A stretch of DNA of 32,544 nt from Acidimicrobiia bacterium (GCA_013812505.1 JACCTH010000016.1:1-32544); one strand, 5' to 3'. Counted from the stretch's first letter, positions 23,231-32,126 are shown. Made by a program: numbers and translations. Notes: generated by a model from the letters alone, not told the origin.

Positions 23231-24232
23231 TCAACTCACGACGACCGATTGACGCCGCGCCAGTTCGCCAGCGGGGATCTGACACCAGATTTCGTGGGTA
23301 TCTCCCAGCCTCTGGTGAGGAGGAGGCTCTCTTTCACAAATCTGATCGAGCCGGTGAGGACAACGCGGTGTGAATGGGCACCCCTCGGGTTGGGGCGGGA
23401 CCGACGACTCGGTGGTTGGATCCTCGGCCCGGAGCAAGGGACCGCTCGGATCCGGTTCGGGCACCGATTCGAGCAGCATGGCGGTGTAGGGCTGATACGG
23501 CGGGGCAAAGATCTCTGCAGGGGTACCTCCCTCCAGGATTCGCCCTAGATAGAGCACATAGACGTGGTGGGCTATCCAGCGGACCACCGCCAAGTCATGA
23601 GTGATGAATAGGTAGGCGATCCCCTCGGAAGCCTGCACCTCCGCTAGCAGGGTCAGGATGTTGGCTTGAACCGACACGTCGAGCGCGGAGACCACCTCGT
23701 CGCAAACGATCAGCTTGGGCTTGGCCGCCAACGCCCGGGCGATTGCCACTCGCTGCCGCTCCCCACCGCTGAGCTGGGTGGGGAAGCGGCTCGCATAGCC
23801 TGGTGGAAGGTGCACAGCAGCCAGCAACTCTTCGACCCGGCGGGCCCTGTCGGCGCCTCGCATTTCGAAGAAGTGCTCGAGCGGTCTGCCCAGGATCTGA
23901 GATACTCGCCGGCGGGGATTGAGAGATGCATCGGGATTTTGAAACACGTATTGGATCTGTCGGTGGAGAGAGCGCGATCGGTCTCCGACCAGATTGGTGA
24001 TGTCGACACCCTCGAACCGAACGTGTCCCCGCGACGGGCGATGCAGGCCTGCCACGACCCGAGCGATGGTGGTCTTCCCGCTTCCGCTCTCGCCAACAAG
24101 TGCGACCGTTTCTGATCTTCTGACGGAAAGCGAGGCGCCTTGTACGGTTGGCAAGGCCGGGCGCCGACGAAACAGGCTACGGCCGCCGTAAGTGATGTCG
24201 ATGTTGTCGACTTCCAGCAACGCTTCGGTCAT
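23231..24232 (-). CDS. Dipeptide/oligopeptide-type ABC transporter ATPase (DppF-like)
   Basis: This 333-aa ATPase has Walker A GESGSGKT, Q-loop YVFQNPDASLNP, signature LSGGERQRVAIARAL, Walker B LIVCDEVVSALDV (Val replaces the usual Pro after DE) and H-loop FITHDL. The C-terminal oligopeptide-transporter extension includes CPFTPRCPHRLDQIC. It drives uptake together with the companion ATPase and two permeases. ATG 24232 overlaps the previous stop in ATGA. The open frame continues to 24730, but that extension is an out-of-frame shadow of the preceding gene. Confidence 0.93.
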   Translation of the reverse strand: MTEALLEVDNIDITYGGRSLFRRRPALPTVQGASLSVRRSETVALVGESGSGKTTIARVVAGLHRPSRGHVRFEGVDITNLVGDRSRSLHRQIQYVFQNPDASLNPRRRVSQILGRPLEHFFEMRGADRARRVEELLAAVHLPPGYASRFPTQLSGGERQRVAIARALAAKPKLIVCDEVVSALDVSVQANILTLLAEVQASEGIAYLFITHDLAVVRWIAHHVYVLYLGRILEGGTPAEIFAPPYQPYTAMLLESVPEPDPSGPLLRAEDPTTESSVPPQPEGCPFTPRCPHRLDQICEREPPPHQRLGDTHEIWCQIPAGELARRQSVVVS

Positions 24233-25254
24233 GCTGCTCCAGCAGAACTCTCTGCGACCGTACGTCTGCCTGAGGCGATGTCTTCCCAAAGCCAGCAGGC
24301 CACTGCGTAGGGATCGCCTGCGGGAGTCAGCTTCTGTGGAAGCGTGAAGCATTTGGGGTCGGCGAAGTCGCAGCGTGGAGCGAACCGACATCCCGGTGGG
24401 AGCTCGTCTCTTCGTAGCAGACCACGCAGCTGAACCTCGGCTCCCGGAGGCTCCTTCAGACGGGGCACGGCGGCGATCAGACCCCGGGTGTATGGATGCC
24501 GCGGGTGGGCGAACAACTCTGCGGTGGGGGCTGTCTCCACCAGCTCGCCGGCGTACATGACTGCCACGCGATCGCAAATCTGGGCCAGGACACCGAGATT
24601 GTGGGTGACATACAGCATGGCCATACCGTGCTCTTCGCGTAGCCGCGCCAGCAACCGCAGAATCCGGGCCTGGGTGGTGACGTCGAGGGCGGTGGTGGGC
24701 TCGTCGAGAACCAGCAACGTGGGGCGGCAAGCGAGGGCCAAGGCGATGACGACTCGCTGTTGCTGGCCTCCGCTCAGCTGATGCGGGTAGCGCTGGAACA
24801 TCGCCCGCGGTTGTGGAAGCCCTACCTCGTCGAAAAGTTCGAAGGTTCGCGTTTCCCCTTCCCGCTTGTTCGAAGCGACGCCGTGAGCCTCCAAGACCTC
24901 CACCACCTGGTGGCCGACTCGCATCGAGGGTGTGAGGCTGCTGGAGGGGTTTTGGGGCACCATGCTTATTCGGGAGCCGCGCAACCGACGCAACCGGCCC
25001 TCGTCGAGCGCGAGGAGGTCCTCGCCCTCGAATTCGACGGTGCCCGATTGGATGCGGCTGCCAGGTCGGCGATAGGCGAATAGCGAGTAAGCGGTCGTCG
25101 TCTTCCCACTCCCCGACTCACCGGCCAGACCCAGAGTCTCCCCCGGCTCGATCCAGAACGAAACGTTCTTGACGACGTTCACCCAGCGTCGCCGCTCGTG
25201 GTAGTCGACCGACAGGTTGGTCACTGCGACCACTGGGGACGGCGAGTTGGTCAC
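24229..25254 (-). CDS. Dipeptide/oligopeptide-type ABC transporter ATPase (DppD-like)
   Basis: This 341-aa ATPase has Walker A GESGSGKTTTAYSLF, Q-loop MVPQNPSSSLTP, signature LSGGQQQRVVIALAL, Walker B LLVLDEPTTALDV and H-loop YVTHNL. The C-terminal cysteine-bearing extension is CRFAPRCDFADPKCF. It starts with GTG overlapping the preceding permease stop (GTGA) and ends overlapping the second ATPase gene (ATGA). It hydrolyses ATP at the cytoplasmic face of the importer. Confidence 0.93.
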   Translation of the reverse strand: MTNSPSPVVAVTNLSVDYHERRRWVNVVKNVSFWIEPGETLGLAGESGSGKTTTAYSLFAYRRPGSRIQSGTVEFEGEDLLALDEGRLRRLRGSRISMVPQNPSSSLTPSMRVGHQVVEVLEAHGVASNKREGETRTFELFDEVGLPQPRAMFQRYPHQLSGGQQQRVVIALALACRPTLLVLDEPTTALDVTTQARILRLLARLREEHGMAMLYVTHNLGVLAQICDRVAVMYAGELVETAPTAELFAHPRHPYTRGLIAAVPRLKEPPGAEVQLRGLLRRDELPPGCRFAPRCDFADPKCFTLPQKLTPAGDPYAVACWLWEDIASGRRTVAESSAGAA

Positions 25255-26159
25255 ACGTCACGCACCCTCGACGATCCGAGGCCGAGCGCTTCGCTGATGG
25301 CCTCGGTGAACAGACTGAGCGAAACGACCAGCGAGGCCAGGGCGAGGGAGGGAGCGAGGACGATCCAGGGGGCATTGGTGACGTAAGGACGGGCCTCGCT
25401 GATCATCAAACCCCACTCGGGCGTGGGTGGGGCTGCTCCGAAACCAAGAAAGCTCAGCCCGCCGATGAAGAGAACCGCGTACCCGGTGCGCAGCGAGAAC
25501 TCGACCAGCACCGTCGACATCACATTCGGAAGGACTTCGCGCCGAGCGACGGACCAAGCCGATTCGCCTCGGAGCCGGGCGGCAGTGACGAAGTCCTCGG
25601 TGACCACGTTGAGCGCGGCAGCACGGATCACCGTTAGCACCCGCAAAGCAAAGAAAAAGGCGACGGTGGAGATCATGATCACATATCCGGAGCCGAGTGC
25701 GCTCAACAGGAGTAACGAGAGGATGAGAGGCGGAATTGTGAGCAGCAGATCGACGACTCGCATCGCCGACTCGTCGACCCAGTTCCTCAAATAGGCGAGG
25801 ATGACTCCGAGCGAGGCTCCAACTAGTACCGCCAGGCCGGAGGCCGAAAATGCCAGCAATAGCACGACGCGCTCGCCGTGGACGACTCGGCTGAAAACGT
25901 CGCGCCCAAAATTGTCGGTTCCGAACAGGTGGTCAGGCGACGGCGAGGTGAAAGGCGGACCTGCTGACAGCTTGACCGGGTCGAAGGGTGCCCAGAGCGG
26001 CCCGGTAAGCGCAACAAGCAAATGGATTGCCAGCACTGCGGTTGCCAGCAAGTAGGGAGCCGGAAGGTCACGAATCGTCTCCCACGAACGTCGCACCGAT
26101 CCTGGTGCTCGGCCGGGGACCGACAGCACGGTTGTCGAGTCGGCGGCTTGGTGAGTCAA
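25251..26159 (-). CDS. Dipeptide/oligopeptide-type ABC permease (DppC-like)
   Basis: This 302-aa membrane protein has the DppC N-terminal phrase HLFGTDNFGRDVFSRVVHG after the first helix. The EAA loop is TAARLRGESAWSVARREVLP, and about six helices are present. FLGFGAAPPTPEWGLMI near residue 245 is a strong family marker. It starts with TTG in a TTGA overlap with the preceding permease stop and forms half of the pore. Confidence 0.93.
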   Translation of the reverse strand: MTHQAADSTTVLSVPGRAPGSVRRSWETIRDLPAPYLLATAVLAIHLLVALTGPLWAPFDPVKLSAGPPFTSPSPDHLFGTDNFGRDVFSRVVHGERVVLLLAFSASGLAVLVGASLGVILAYLRNWVDESAMRVVDLLLTIPPLILSLLLLSALGSGYVIMISTVAFFFALRVLTVIRAAALNVVTEDFVTAARLRGESAWSVARREVLPNVMSTVLVEFSLRTGYAVLFIGGLSFLGFGAAPPTPEWGLMISEARPYVTNAPWIVLAPSLALASLVVSLSLFTEAISEALGLGSSRVRDV

Positions 26160-27148
26160 CCCGTACGCAGCCGAGGATTGAGGAATCCAGCGATCAGGTC
26201 GGCCCCCAAATTGGCGATGATGTAAACGGCAGCCAGGATCATGGCGATCGCTTCGATGACCGGCGTGTCGAGAAGCTTGATGGAATCGATCAGCTGGCGG
26301 CCGAGTCCCGGGAAGCTGAAGATGACCTCGACGAGAACGACCCCGCCGATCAGCCAGGCCAGGTTCAGCACCGTCACCCGCAAGGCCGGCCCGATGGCGT
26401 TGGGGAGAACGTGACGCCAGATGACCCGCCGGCGTGACAATCCCTTCAAGGTTGCCAATCGCACGTAGTCCGACTCCATGACCGCCATCACACTGGTTTG
26501 CATCATCCGCACCGCATAGGCGGTCATCGCCAGAGTGAGGGTGACCGCCGGCAACACCAGCATCGAAAGCAACTGGGTAAACGACTGCGCGTCATCGATC
26601 AAAGAGAGGGGGGGAAACCACTGCAAAGTGACGGAAAAGACCAACAGCAAGACGATCCCGATTACGAATTCGGGAATGGCCGTGCCGACCAGCACGAGTG
26701 CCGAGAGCCATGAGACCAGCTTGCGATCACGGTAGATCGCGGTGACAAGCCCCAGGATCAGACTGAGGGGGACGTACAGGATCAGAGCGGCGGCCGCCAG
26801 GATCATCGTGTTGCTGAGACGCGGCAGCACCAGGTCGGCTACCGGACGCGATTGGCGGCCACCGGCCGATGCAATCGAGGACGGGAGCGCCGATACCAGC
26901 GACTCCCCCCAGTCTCCCCTCACAAAACCCGACAACCAGCCGACATATCGCTGTAGCGGCGGCTGATCGAGCTTCAGAACTTCCCGCATCGCCGTCACCC
27001 GCTCGGCAGTGGCGCCCTGCCCGAGGAGGCGCGTCGCCGCGTCCCCGGGCAGGAGCTCAACGGCCCAGAAGATGGTGGCCGATACGACTACCAGCGTGAT
27101 GATCGCCAACAACACTCTCGGCAGCACCAGCCGTAGCACATATCGCAT
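26156..27148 (-). CDS. Dipeptide/oligopeptide-type ABC permease (DppB-like)
   Basis: This 330-aa membrane protein starts MRYVLRLVLPRVLLAIITLV and has the family phrase LLPGDAATRLLGQGAT. The EAA-type loop is RLATLKGLSRRRVIWRHVLP, and the closing region is EVIFSFPGLGRQLIDSI. It pairs with the next permease. The gap from the binding-protein stop is only 3 nt, supporting one transcript. Confidence 0.93.
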   Translation of the reverse strand: MRYVLRLVLPRVLLAIITLVVVSATIFWAVELLPGDAATRLLGQGATAERVTAMREVLKLDQPPLQRYVGWLSGFVRGDWGESLVSALPSSIASAGGRQSRPVADLVLPRLSNTMILAAAALILYVPLSLILGLVTAIYRDRKLVSWLSALVLVGTAIPEFVIGIVLLLVFSVTLQWFPPLSLIDDAQSFTQLLSMLVLPAVTLTLAMTAYAVRMMQTSVMAVMESDYVRLATLKGLSRRRVIWRHVLPNAIGPALRVTVLNLAWLIGGVVLVEVIFSFPGLGRQLIDSIKLLDTPVIEAIAMILAAVYIIANLGADLIAGFLNPRLRTG

Positions 27149-27151
27149 CTG

Positions 27152-28753
27152 TCAGAGTGTGACGTCCAGGTTGAGGAAGTTGTGGAACGGTGTTCCCGAA
27201 GGAAGCCAGCCCGTCACCGAGCGTCTGACGGCGTCGATGGTGTTGGTCATGTAGGGGACGAGGTGACCGCCCTCATCGATGATCATCTGCTGCGCCTGGT
27301 GATAGAGGTTGGTCCGCTCTTCGACATCGAGTGTCGCCCGGGCCGTCGTCAGGAGCTCGTCCCATTCGGGCCGGAACCAATGGATCTCGTTCCAGGCGGC
27401 GTCCGAGCTGTAGAGCAAGGCCAGCATCCCATCGGCGGGTCGGGCAATGTAGGCGCTGACATACATGGGTTCTTTCAGCCACACGGTGTCCCAATAGGTG
27501 TCGGCAGGCCGGACATCGAGTTCGATGTTGATCCCCGCCTCGGCCGCCTGCTGCTGGTAGACGGTGGCGAAGTCGATGAAACGGGCCTGGACGTCGGAAA
27601 CCTTCAGCGAAACGTCCAGCCCATCGCCGTACCCGGCCTCGGCCAGAAGCTGTCGCGCCATGTCGAGATCTCGTTCGCGGACCCCAGGAACTCCGTACTG
27701 GAGAGCGGCGGAGATAGGGACGTCGTTGACGAGGGTTCCATAGCCTCCGTTGACAAGGTCGAGCATGCCCTGACGATCCATGGCGTATTTCATCGCTAGC
27801 CGCACGCGGTTGTCATCAAAGGGAGGCTCATCCGTCTCCAGCGCGATGAGCTCCATGTTCCCAAGGGTCTGCCTGACAATCGTGGTCTCGTCTCCCTGTT
27901 CGAGGCCGGCGAGCTCGGTGAATGGAGGATCTTCGATGATGTCCACTTGACCGGCTTGGAGCGCAGCCACCCGCGACGGTGCCTCGGGGATCGAGATCAA
28001 CTCGAGTACGTCGAGCTTTGGTAGTCCCTGCTGCCAATAGTTCGGATTGCGCTCAAACACCGTCGGCGTCTCGCCCGGAGTGAACTGACGGACGATATAT
28101 GGCCCGGTGCCGACGGCCGTAGCGGCGAGGTCGGCGTTGGTGGCACCGGTGGGAACGATGTAGGCCTGCCTGAAGATCGTCGCCAGCGGAAAATCGACAT
28201 TGGCGCTCTGCAAGGAGAAGCGGACCGTCATGTCGTCGATCGCCTCCACCCCATCGGGATCAAGGCCCGAGAGGTTGCCCGCCCCGGGAGAGGCGACCGC
28301 CGGGTCGAGCAGCCGCTGATACGAGTAGACGACGTCGGCCGCGGTGAACTGATCGCCGTTGTGCCAGGTGACGCCGGGTCGCAGTCTGAAGGTCCACACG
28401 CTGCCGGTTGCATCGGGTTCCCATGATTCCGCCAACACTGGTATCGCCCCGAGCGCATCATCGAACTGGGCCAACTGCTCGTACGTCGCCGAGATCAGCC
28501 GGCCGTCATGCGACGTGTTGTTGAACGCGGGGTCGGCCGTGTCGGCCGAGGTGGCCGCTCCGCTCATGGCAAACCGAAGGGTCTTTAGTGCGGCCGACGA
28601 CGTAGATCCAGTCGCCAATGTCGTTCCCGTTGTGCCTGCCGTCGCGACTGTAGTTGTCGTCGTGGCACCCGGTGCGCAGCCAGCTAGTGCGGCCGCCGCC
28701 CCGGCCATCCCACTCATCTTTATGAACGCCCGTCTGTCGATCTTGTCGGCCAT
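27152..28753 (-). CDS. Family-5 solute-binding lipoprotein of the Dpp-type importer
   Basis: This 533-aa protein has a twin-arginine-like signal DRRAFIKMSGMAG followed by lipobox LAGC (Cys near residue 26), suggesting Tat export and lipid anchoring. A Thr-rich linker comes next. The mature part shows family-5 phrases: LAESWEPDATGSVWTFRLRP, GVTWHNGDQFTAADVVYSYQ, GTGPYIVRQF and FERNPNYWQ. Family-5 proteins bind peptides, but also sugars, nickel or sialic acid, so the ligand is open. ATG 28753 shares one base with the gntR stop, and GGAGG lies upstream. Confidence 0.92.
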   Translation of the reverse strand: MADKIDRRAFIKMSGMAGAAAALAGCAPGATTTTTVATAGTTGTTLATGSTSSAALKTLRFAMSGAATSADTADPAFNNTSHDGRLISATYEQLAQFDDALGAIPVLAESWEPDATGSVWTFRLRPGVTWHNGDQFTAADVVYSYQRLLDPAVASPGAGNLSGLDPDGVEAIDDMTVRFSLQSANVDFPLATIFRQAYIVPTGATNADLAATAVGTGPYIVRQFTPGETPTVFERNPNYWQQGLPKLDVLELISIPEAPSRVAALQAGQVDIIEDPPFTELAGLEQGDETTIVRQTLGNMELIALETDEPPFDDNRVRLAMKYAMDRQGMLDLVNGGYGTLVNDVPISAALQYGVPGVRERDLDMARQLLAEAGYGDGLDVSLKVSDVQARFIDFATVYQQQAAEAGINIELDVRPADTYWDTVWLKEPMYVSAYIARPADGMLALLYSSDAAWNEIHWFRPEWDELLTTARATLDVEERTNLYHQAQQMIIDEGGHLVPYMTNTIDAVRRSVTGWLPSGTPFHNFLNLDVTL

Positions 28754-29529
28754 CAGAACTCCTCCATTCCTCCCGGATGTCTTGTCTGCTGTGTTTGCTC
28801 GTTTTCAACCCGATGAAGGTTGAGGTCGTGGACCTTCAAAGAAATGTGGGCAGCAATCGCCGAGGTGCAGATGTCGCGGTCGCGGCTCCGCAAAGCAACG
28901 ACGAGTTCCTGGTGGCGACGGGTGAAGCCCTCTACCCAATCGGCCGGAGTCTGCGGATACATATCGCGCTCGGGCGTCCAGATCAAAAACGGAAGTCCCA
29001 CCAACGTCCAGGTCTGCGATAGATACCGGTTCTCGGCCGCTTCGATCAAGGTCGTGTGGAATCTGATGTCGTGCTCGGCTGCTGCCACCGGATTCGCCCT
29101 GGCGACGGCCTCGTCCATTCGATCAACAATCGAATCGAGCCGGTCGCAGAGCTCGAGCCACGCCGATGGATCGAGGACTTCGAGAACTTGGGTCACCGCC
29201 AGCTGTTCGAGGCTCGTTCTGACCAGGAGCCCGTTGACGACATCGCGCAAGTCGACCTCGGCTATATAGGTCCCGTTCTTGGGTCTGCTCTCGACCAGAC
29301 CCTGCTGTTCGAGAATGCGGATCGCCTCTCTGATTGGAGTCCGGCTGACTCCGAGCTGGGTCGCCAGTTCCTGCTCGGGAACTTTCTGGCCCGGGCGCAG
29401 CCTCCCCGAGATGATGCCTTCTCGAATCGCATCCACCACGCGATCACGCAGAGAGCGATGCTCGAGACGATCGAGGCCGCTGCCCCGTACAGTCATCTGT
29501 GCCGCCCGCGGTCCGCTCAGATCGGCCAT
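28753..29529 (-). CDS. GntR-family regulator, FCD subfamily, first gene of the Dpp operon
   Basis: This protein of about 258 aa has an N-terminal winged helix (LRDRVVDAIREGIISGRLRP, then EQELATQLGVSRTPIREAIR) and a C-terminal FCD domain with ligands in EHDIRFHTT, RRHQELV and IAAHISL. It is the probable repressor of its own operon. Starts at GTG 29550, ATG 29547 and ATG 29529 are in frame. ATG 29529 is chosen because a perfect TTGACA at 29568-29563 and TATGCA 18 nt later place transcription start almost at this codon, with no ribosome site, suggesting a leaderless mRNA. The palindrome over the -10 fits autoregulation. Confidence 0.88.
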   Translation of the reverse strand: MADLSGPRAAQMTVRGSGLDRLEHRSLRDRVVDAIREGIISGRLRPGQKVPEQELATQLGVSRTPIREAIRILEQQGLVESRPKNGTYIAEVDLRDVVNGLLVRTSLEQLAVTQVLEVLDPSAWLELCDRLDSIVDRMDEAVARANPVAAAEHDIRFHTTLIEAAENRYLSQTWTLVGLPFLIWTPERDMYPQTPADWVEGFTRRHQELVVALRSRDRDICTSAIAAHISLKVHDLNLHRVENEQTQQTRHPGGMEEF

Positions 29530-29535
29530 GTTGCA

Positions 29536-29568
29536 TGATGCATACATCACACATCAGTTGTCTGTCAA
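29536..29568 (-). promoter_or_regulatory. Promoter and operator-like palindrome of the gntR-Dpp operon
   Basis: The minus strand has TTGACA (29568-29563), an 18-nt spacer and TATGCA (29544-29539). TGATGCATACATCA at 29536-29549 is an imperfect palindrome (TGATG arms) lying on the -10 box. The same region would serve the divergent hydrolase gene starting at 29611. The identity of the binding protein is inferred from adjacency. Confidence 0.55.
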
Positions 29569-29610
29569 GTAGATTCGATGCGGCGCCGGAGAAATACGGG
29601 AGGGAATTTC

Positions 29611-30393
29611 GTGAGTGCTGCCACCATCGTACTGATCCATGGCGCCTGGCTATCGCCAGCGTCGTGGGATCGGTTCGCACAGCGATTTGAGGCCAGCGGT
29701 TACCGGTGCCTCGTTCCAGCCTGGCCGTTTGAGGACCGATCGCCAGAGGATCTGCGGACTACCCCGCTCCCCCAGCTGGCATCGGTGGGGGTGAAGGAGA
29801 TCGTCGATCATCTCGCCGCCCAGATCGCTCCCCTATCAGACGTCGTGCTAGTCGGGCACTCCTTCGGAGGCCTGTTCGTTCAGCAACTGCTCGACCGCGG
29901 CCTCGGTCGGGCCGCGGTTGCCATTCACCCCGCCCCCGGACGCGGTGTATTCCCCGACCCGGCGGCATTCAAGGCTTCGCAAGGAGTGTTGAAGGTCTGG
30001 AGCTTTTGGAAGAAGGTGTTGACGATGTCGCGAAACGACTTCGACCGGTTTTTTGCGAACGGACTCCCTGACGAGCAACGGGCAGTCGAGTACGAGACTC
30101 AGGTCGTACCGACGCCAGGCCGGATTTTCTTCCAGGCGGCCACAGCGCCGTTCCACCGCGCCACCGAGGTCCGCTACGACAACCCGACTCGATCACCGCT
30201 GCTGCTCATCTCTGGATCCGAGGACCGAACGGTGCCGGCTGCCTTGGTCAAGAAGACCCATCTCCGCCACCAAGGGTCGCCGGCTGTTACTGAGTTGGTC
30301 GAGTTCCCAGGTCGCAGCCACTACACCATTCGCGAACCCGGTTGGGAGCAAGTCGCTGACCGAGCTCGGGAGTTTTGGGAGCGAGTGATCTAG
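29611..30393 (+). CDS. Alpha/beta hydrolase
   Basis: This 260-aa alpha/beta-fold protein has the oxyanion strand VLIHGAW near residue 10. The nucleophile elbow is VGHSFGG (Ser near 83), the acid is in LLISGSEDRTVP and the catalytic His is in FPGRSHYTI. The complete triad supports esterase- or lactonase-like activity; the substrate is unknown. GTG 29611 is chosen because GGGAGGG lies six nucleotides upstream; the longer frame to 29578 adds only a basic leader. It is divergent from the gntR-Dpp operon and may share its regulation. It converges closely on the peroxiredoxin gene. Confidence 0.88.
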   Translation: MSAATIVLIHGAWLSPASWDRFAQRFEASGYRCLVPAWPFEDRSPEDLRTTPLPQLASVGVKEIVDHLAAQIAPLSDVVLVGHSFGGLFVQQLLDRGLGRAAVAIHPAPGRGVFPDPAAFKASQGVLKVWSFWKKVLTMSRNDFDRFFANGLPDEQRAVEYETQVVPTPGRIFFQAATAPFHRATEVRYDNPTRSPLLLISGSEDRTVPAALVKKTHLRHQGSPAVTELVEFPGRSHYTIREPGWEQVADRAREFWERVI

Positions 30394-30399
30394 GAATGG

Positions 30400-30963
30400 T
30401 CATTGATGAGATGTCAGGTAGGCAATGACGTCGACGGCGTTGCGGTCGGGCGGGAACACCGGGTAGAAGACCCGCACAATCGTGGAGCGCTCGGCGATAA
30501 GGGTGACGCGCTTGTAAAGGGTCAGATTGCCGGCGATGAAGGTTGGGAGTTTCAACGGCGCTGTGGCGAGACGAAGAGACGAGTCGTTGAGAAGGGGAAA
30601 AGGAATGTGCATTCGCTCGCCGAATTCGCGCTGCTCGTCAAGGGGTTGGGCGCTGACTCCCCACACAATGGCGTCTAGAGCCGCCAGTTGGTCCTCGTGG
30701 TCCCGGAAGGCGCACGCTTGCGGAGTGCAGCCGCGAGCTCCGGGGATTAGATCCCAATCGGCCGGTAAGACCACATCACCGCCACCGGTCCGCGGGTAGG
30801 CGTAGATGACCAGCCAACGGCTGGCGTGTGAACGCAGCGAATAGATACGTCCATCAACCCCTTCGAGTTCCAAGTCGGGAAGCTCGAGCCCCAACAGGTG
30901 GTCGCAAGCGCCATCGTCCGTCGGCGCCGGGAGATCGAGAGGAAGCTGCGTAGCGTCGCTCAT
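30400..30963 (-). CDS. Peroxiredoxin (AhpC/TSA, BCP-like)
   Basis: This 187-aa thioredoxin-fold protein has WLVIYAYPRTGG and GCTPQACAFRDHEDQLAAL, matching the BCP/PrxQ GCTxEAC region with a peroxidatic and a nearby second Cys. About 15 extra residues separate the YP turn from GCT, more than in typical PrxQ. It would reduce peroxides using thiols. The gene lies 5 nt after a MarR gene and is probably controlled by it. Confidence 0.82.
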   Translation of the reverse strand: MSDATQLPLDLPAPTDDGACDHLLGLELPDLELEGVDGRIYSLRSHASRWLVIYAYPRTGGGDVVLPADWDLIPGARGCTPQACAFRDHEDQLAALDAIVWGVSAQPLDEQREFGERMHIPFPLLNDSSLRLATAPLKLPTFIAGNLTLYKRVTLIAERSTIVRVFYPVFPPDRNAVDVIAYLTSHQ

Positions 30964-30968
30964 CGGTT

Positions 30969-31406
30969 CTACTCGAGGACTCTTGTGAGCGCGCTGGTCA
31001 TATCTTTGATTTCTCGGCCTGTGAGACGCGACGAGAACAACCGCTCGATGCCTTCCAGGTAGAAGGGAGCGGCTCGGCGCAGCGCTCCGCGACCTTTGGG
31101 GGTGAGAAAGGCAAGAGTGGCGCGGCCGTCGGTAGGGTCGGGTTGCTTACCAACCAGGTCGCCTTCGATCATGTCGTCGACCAGTCGGCTCACCTGCGAG
31201 CGGCTCAAGACCACCCGCTCGCCCAATTCAGTCATGCGGAGCCGCCGCTCCGGCGCTCGGTTCAGCTCCAGCAAGACGTCGTACCACGTCAACGGCAACC
31301 CGGTGGCGTCCTCCACCAAGCGCCCTAGCTCCGGCACCAACGCGGCGTGGGTGCGCAGGAGGAGCCCCCAGGCGACGGTGCCTTCGGTCTCAGCCGGTCG
31401 GGTCAC
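30969..31406 (-). CDS. MarR-family transcriptional regulator
   Basis: This protein of about 145 aa has a winged helix: RRLRMTELGERVVLSRSQVS, then RLVDDMIEGDLVGKQPDPTD with following Arg in the wing. GTG 31406 is preferred, giving a typical MarR length. Starts further upstream (to 31511) would run through the operator-like repeats and the yceI promoter. No clear ribosome site is present. It is the first gene of a pair with peroxiredoxin and divergent from yceI, suggesting a redox-responsive repressor. Confidence 0.87.
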   Translation of the reverse strand: MTRPAETEGTVAWGLLLRTHAALVPELGRLVEDATGLPLTWYDVLLELNRAPERRLRMTELGERVVLSRSQVSRLVDDMIEGDLVGKQPDPTDGRATLAFLTPKGRGALRRAAPFYLEGIERLFSSRLTGREIKDMTSALTRVLE

Positions 31407-31462
31407 AGAGAAACGAGAGTAGCCGGGAATAACGTGCGTCTGCACATAGTTAGAGATAGATA

Positions 31463-31476
31463 TGCGTGCATACGCA
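31463..31476. promoter_or_regulatory. MarR operator-like inverted repeat upstream of yceI
   Basis: TGCGT and ACGCA are inverted around GCAT. The flanking ACGCACGT recurs in the GTGC/GCAC arms at about 31434-31445 as GACGCACGT read on the minus strand. A TATTGT -10-like box for yceI lies at 31479-31484. Two related half-sites between divergent marR and yceI genes support joint repression, by inference. Confidence 0.45.
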
Positions 31477-31504
31477 CGTATTGTGTGAAAGGAGAAAACT
31501 TCAA

Positions 31505-32080
31505 ATGGCAACTTCTAACGCCCCGCTGCGACCCCTCGGCAACGCCGACGTCCCGGTCGCCGGAACCTGGAAGGTCGATCCCGGTCACGCCGAGGTGGGG
31601 TTCTGGGGCCGGCATTTCATGCTGACGAAGGTGCGCGGACGGTTCACCGGCATCGACGCCACCGTTGTCATCGCCGAAGACCCGGTCGACTCGACGGTGG
31701 AGGCGATCATTGACATGGCCAGCGTCGACAGCGGCGATCGGACCCGCGACAACCATCTCCGCTCCAGCGATTTCTTCGACGTGGCCAACTGGCCGAATGC
31801 CCACTACCGGTCCACAGAGGTCAGATGGGAGGGCGATCGGGGAACCGTGACCGGAAACCTCACCGTTCGCGACGTCACTCAACCGCTGACCCTCGAAGTC
31901 GAGTTCGAAGGTGGGATCCGCGATCCATGGGAGCAGGACCGAGCTGTGTTCTCGGCCACGGCAACGATCAACCGCGAAGACTGGGACTTGACGTGGAACA
32001 TGGCGCTCGAGGCCGGCGGCCTCCTCGTTTCCAAAGACGTCCACCTCGAGCTCCACGTCGAGCTCATCCGCCAGAGCTAG
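31505..32080 (+). CDS. YceI-family protein
   Basis: This 191-aa protein has YceI lipocalin-like motifs: GTWKVDPGHAEVGFWGRHFM, VRGRFTGIDATVVI, DNHLRSSDFFDVANWPNAHY and a closing VSKDVHLELHVELI. The family binds long isoprenoid or lipid chains, and many members respond to stress. No signal peptide is present, so it is cytoplasmic. ATG 31505 has AAAGGAG about ten nucleotides upstream. It is divergent from marR-peroxiredoxin, linking it to redox or acid stress. Confidence 0.92.
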   Translation: MATSNAPLRPLGNADVPVAGTWKVDPGHAEVGFWGRHFMLTKVRGRFTGIDATVVIAEDPVDSTVEAIIDMASVDSGDRTRDNHLRSSDFFDVANWPNAHYRSTEVRWEGDRGTVTGNLTVRDVTQPLTLEVEFEGGIRDPWEQDRAVFSATATINREDWDLTWNMALEAGGLLVSKDVHLELHVELIRQS

Positions 32081-32126
32081 TGAGTCACGGCAAGGCTTGG
32101 GGCGCCTGGCGCATATCTTGGTAGTC

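Noticed and set aside
24233-24730. N-terminal extension of the second Dpp ATPase
   Set aside because: It is an out-of-frame shadow of the first ATPase gene; ATG 24232 with the ATGA overlap is the natural start.
21114-28753. Firm naming of the operon as a sialic-acid (satABCD-nan) cluster
   Set aside because: No kinase, epimerase or deacetylase gene is present, and the lyase lacks normal NanA motifs.
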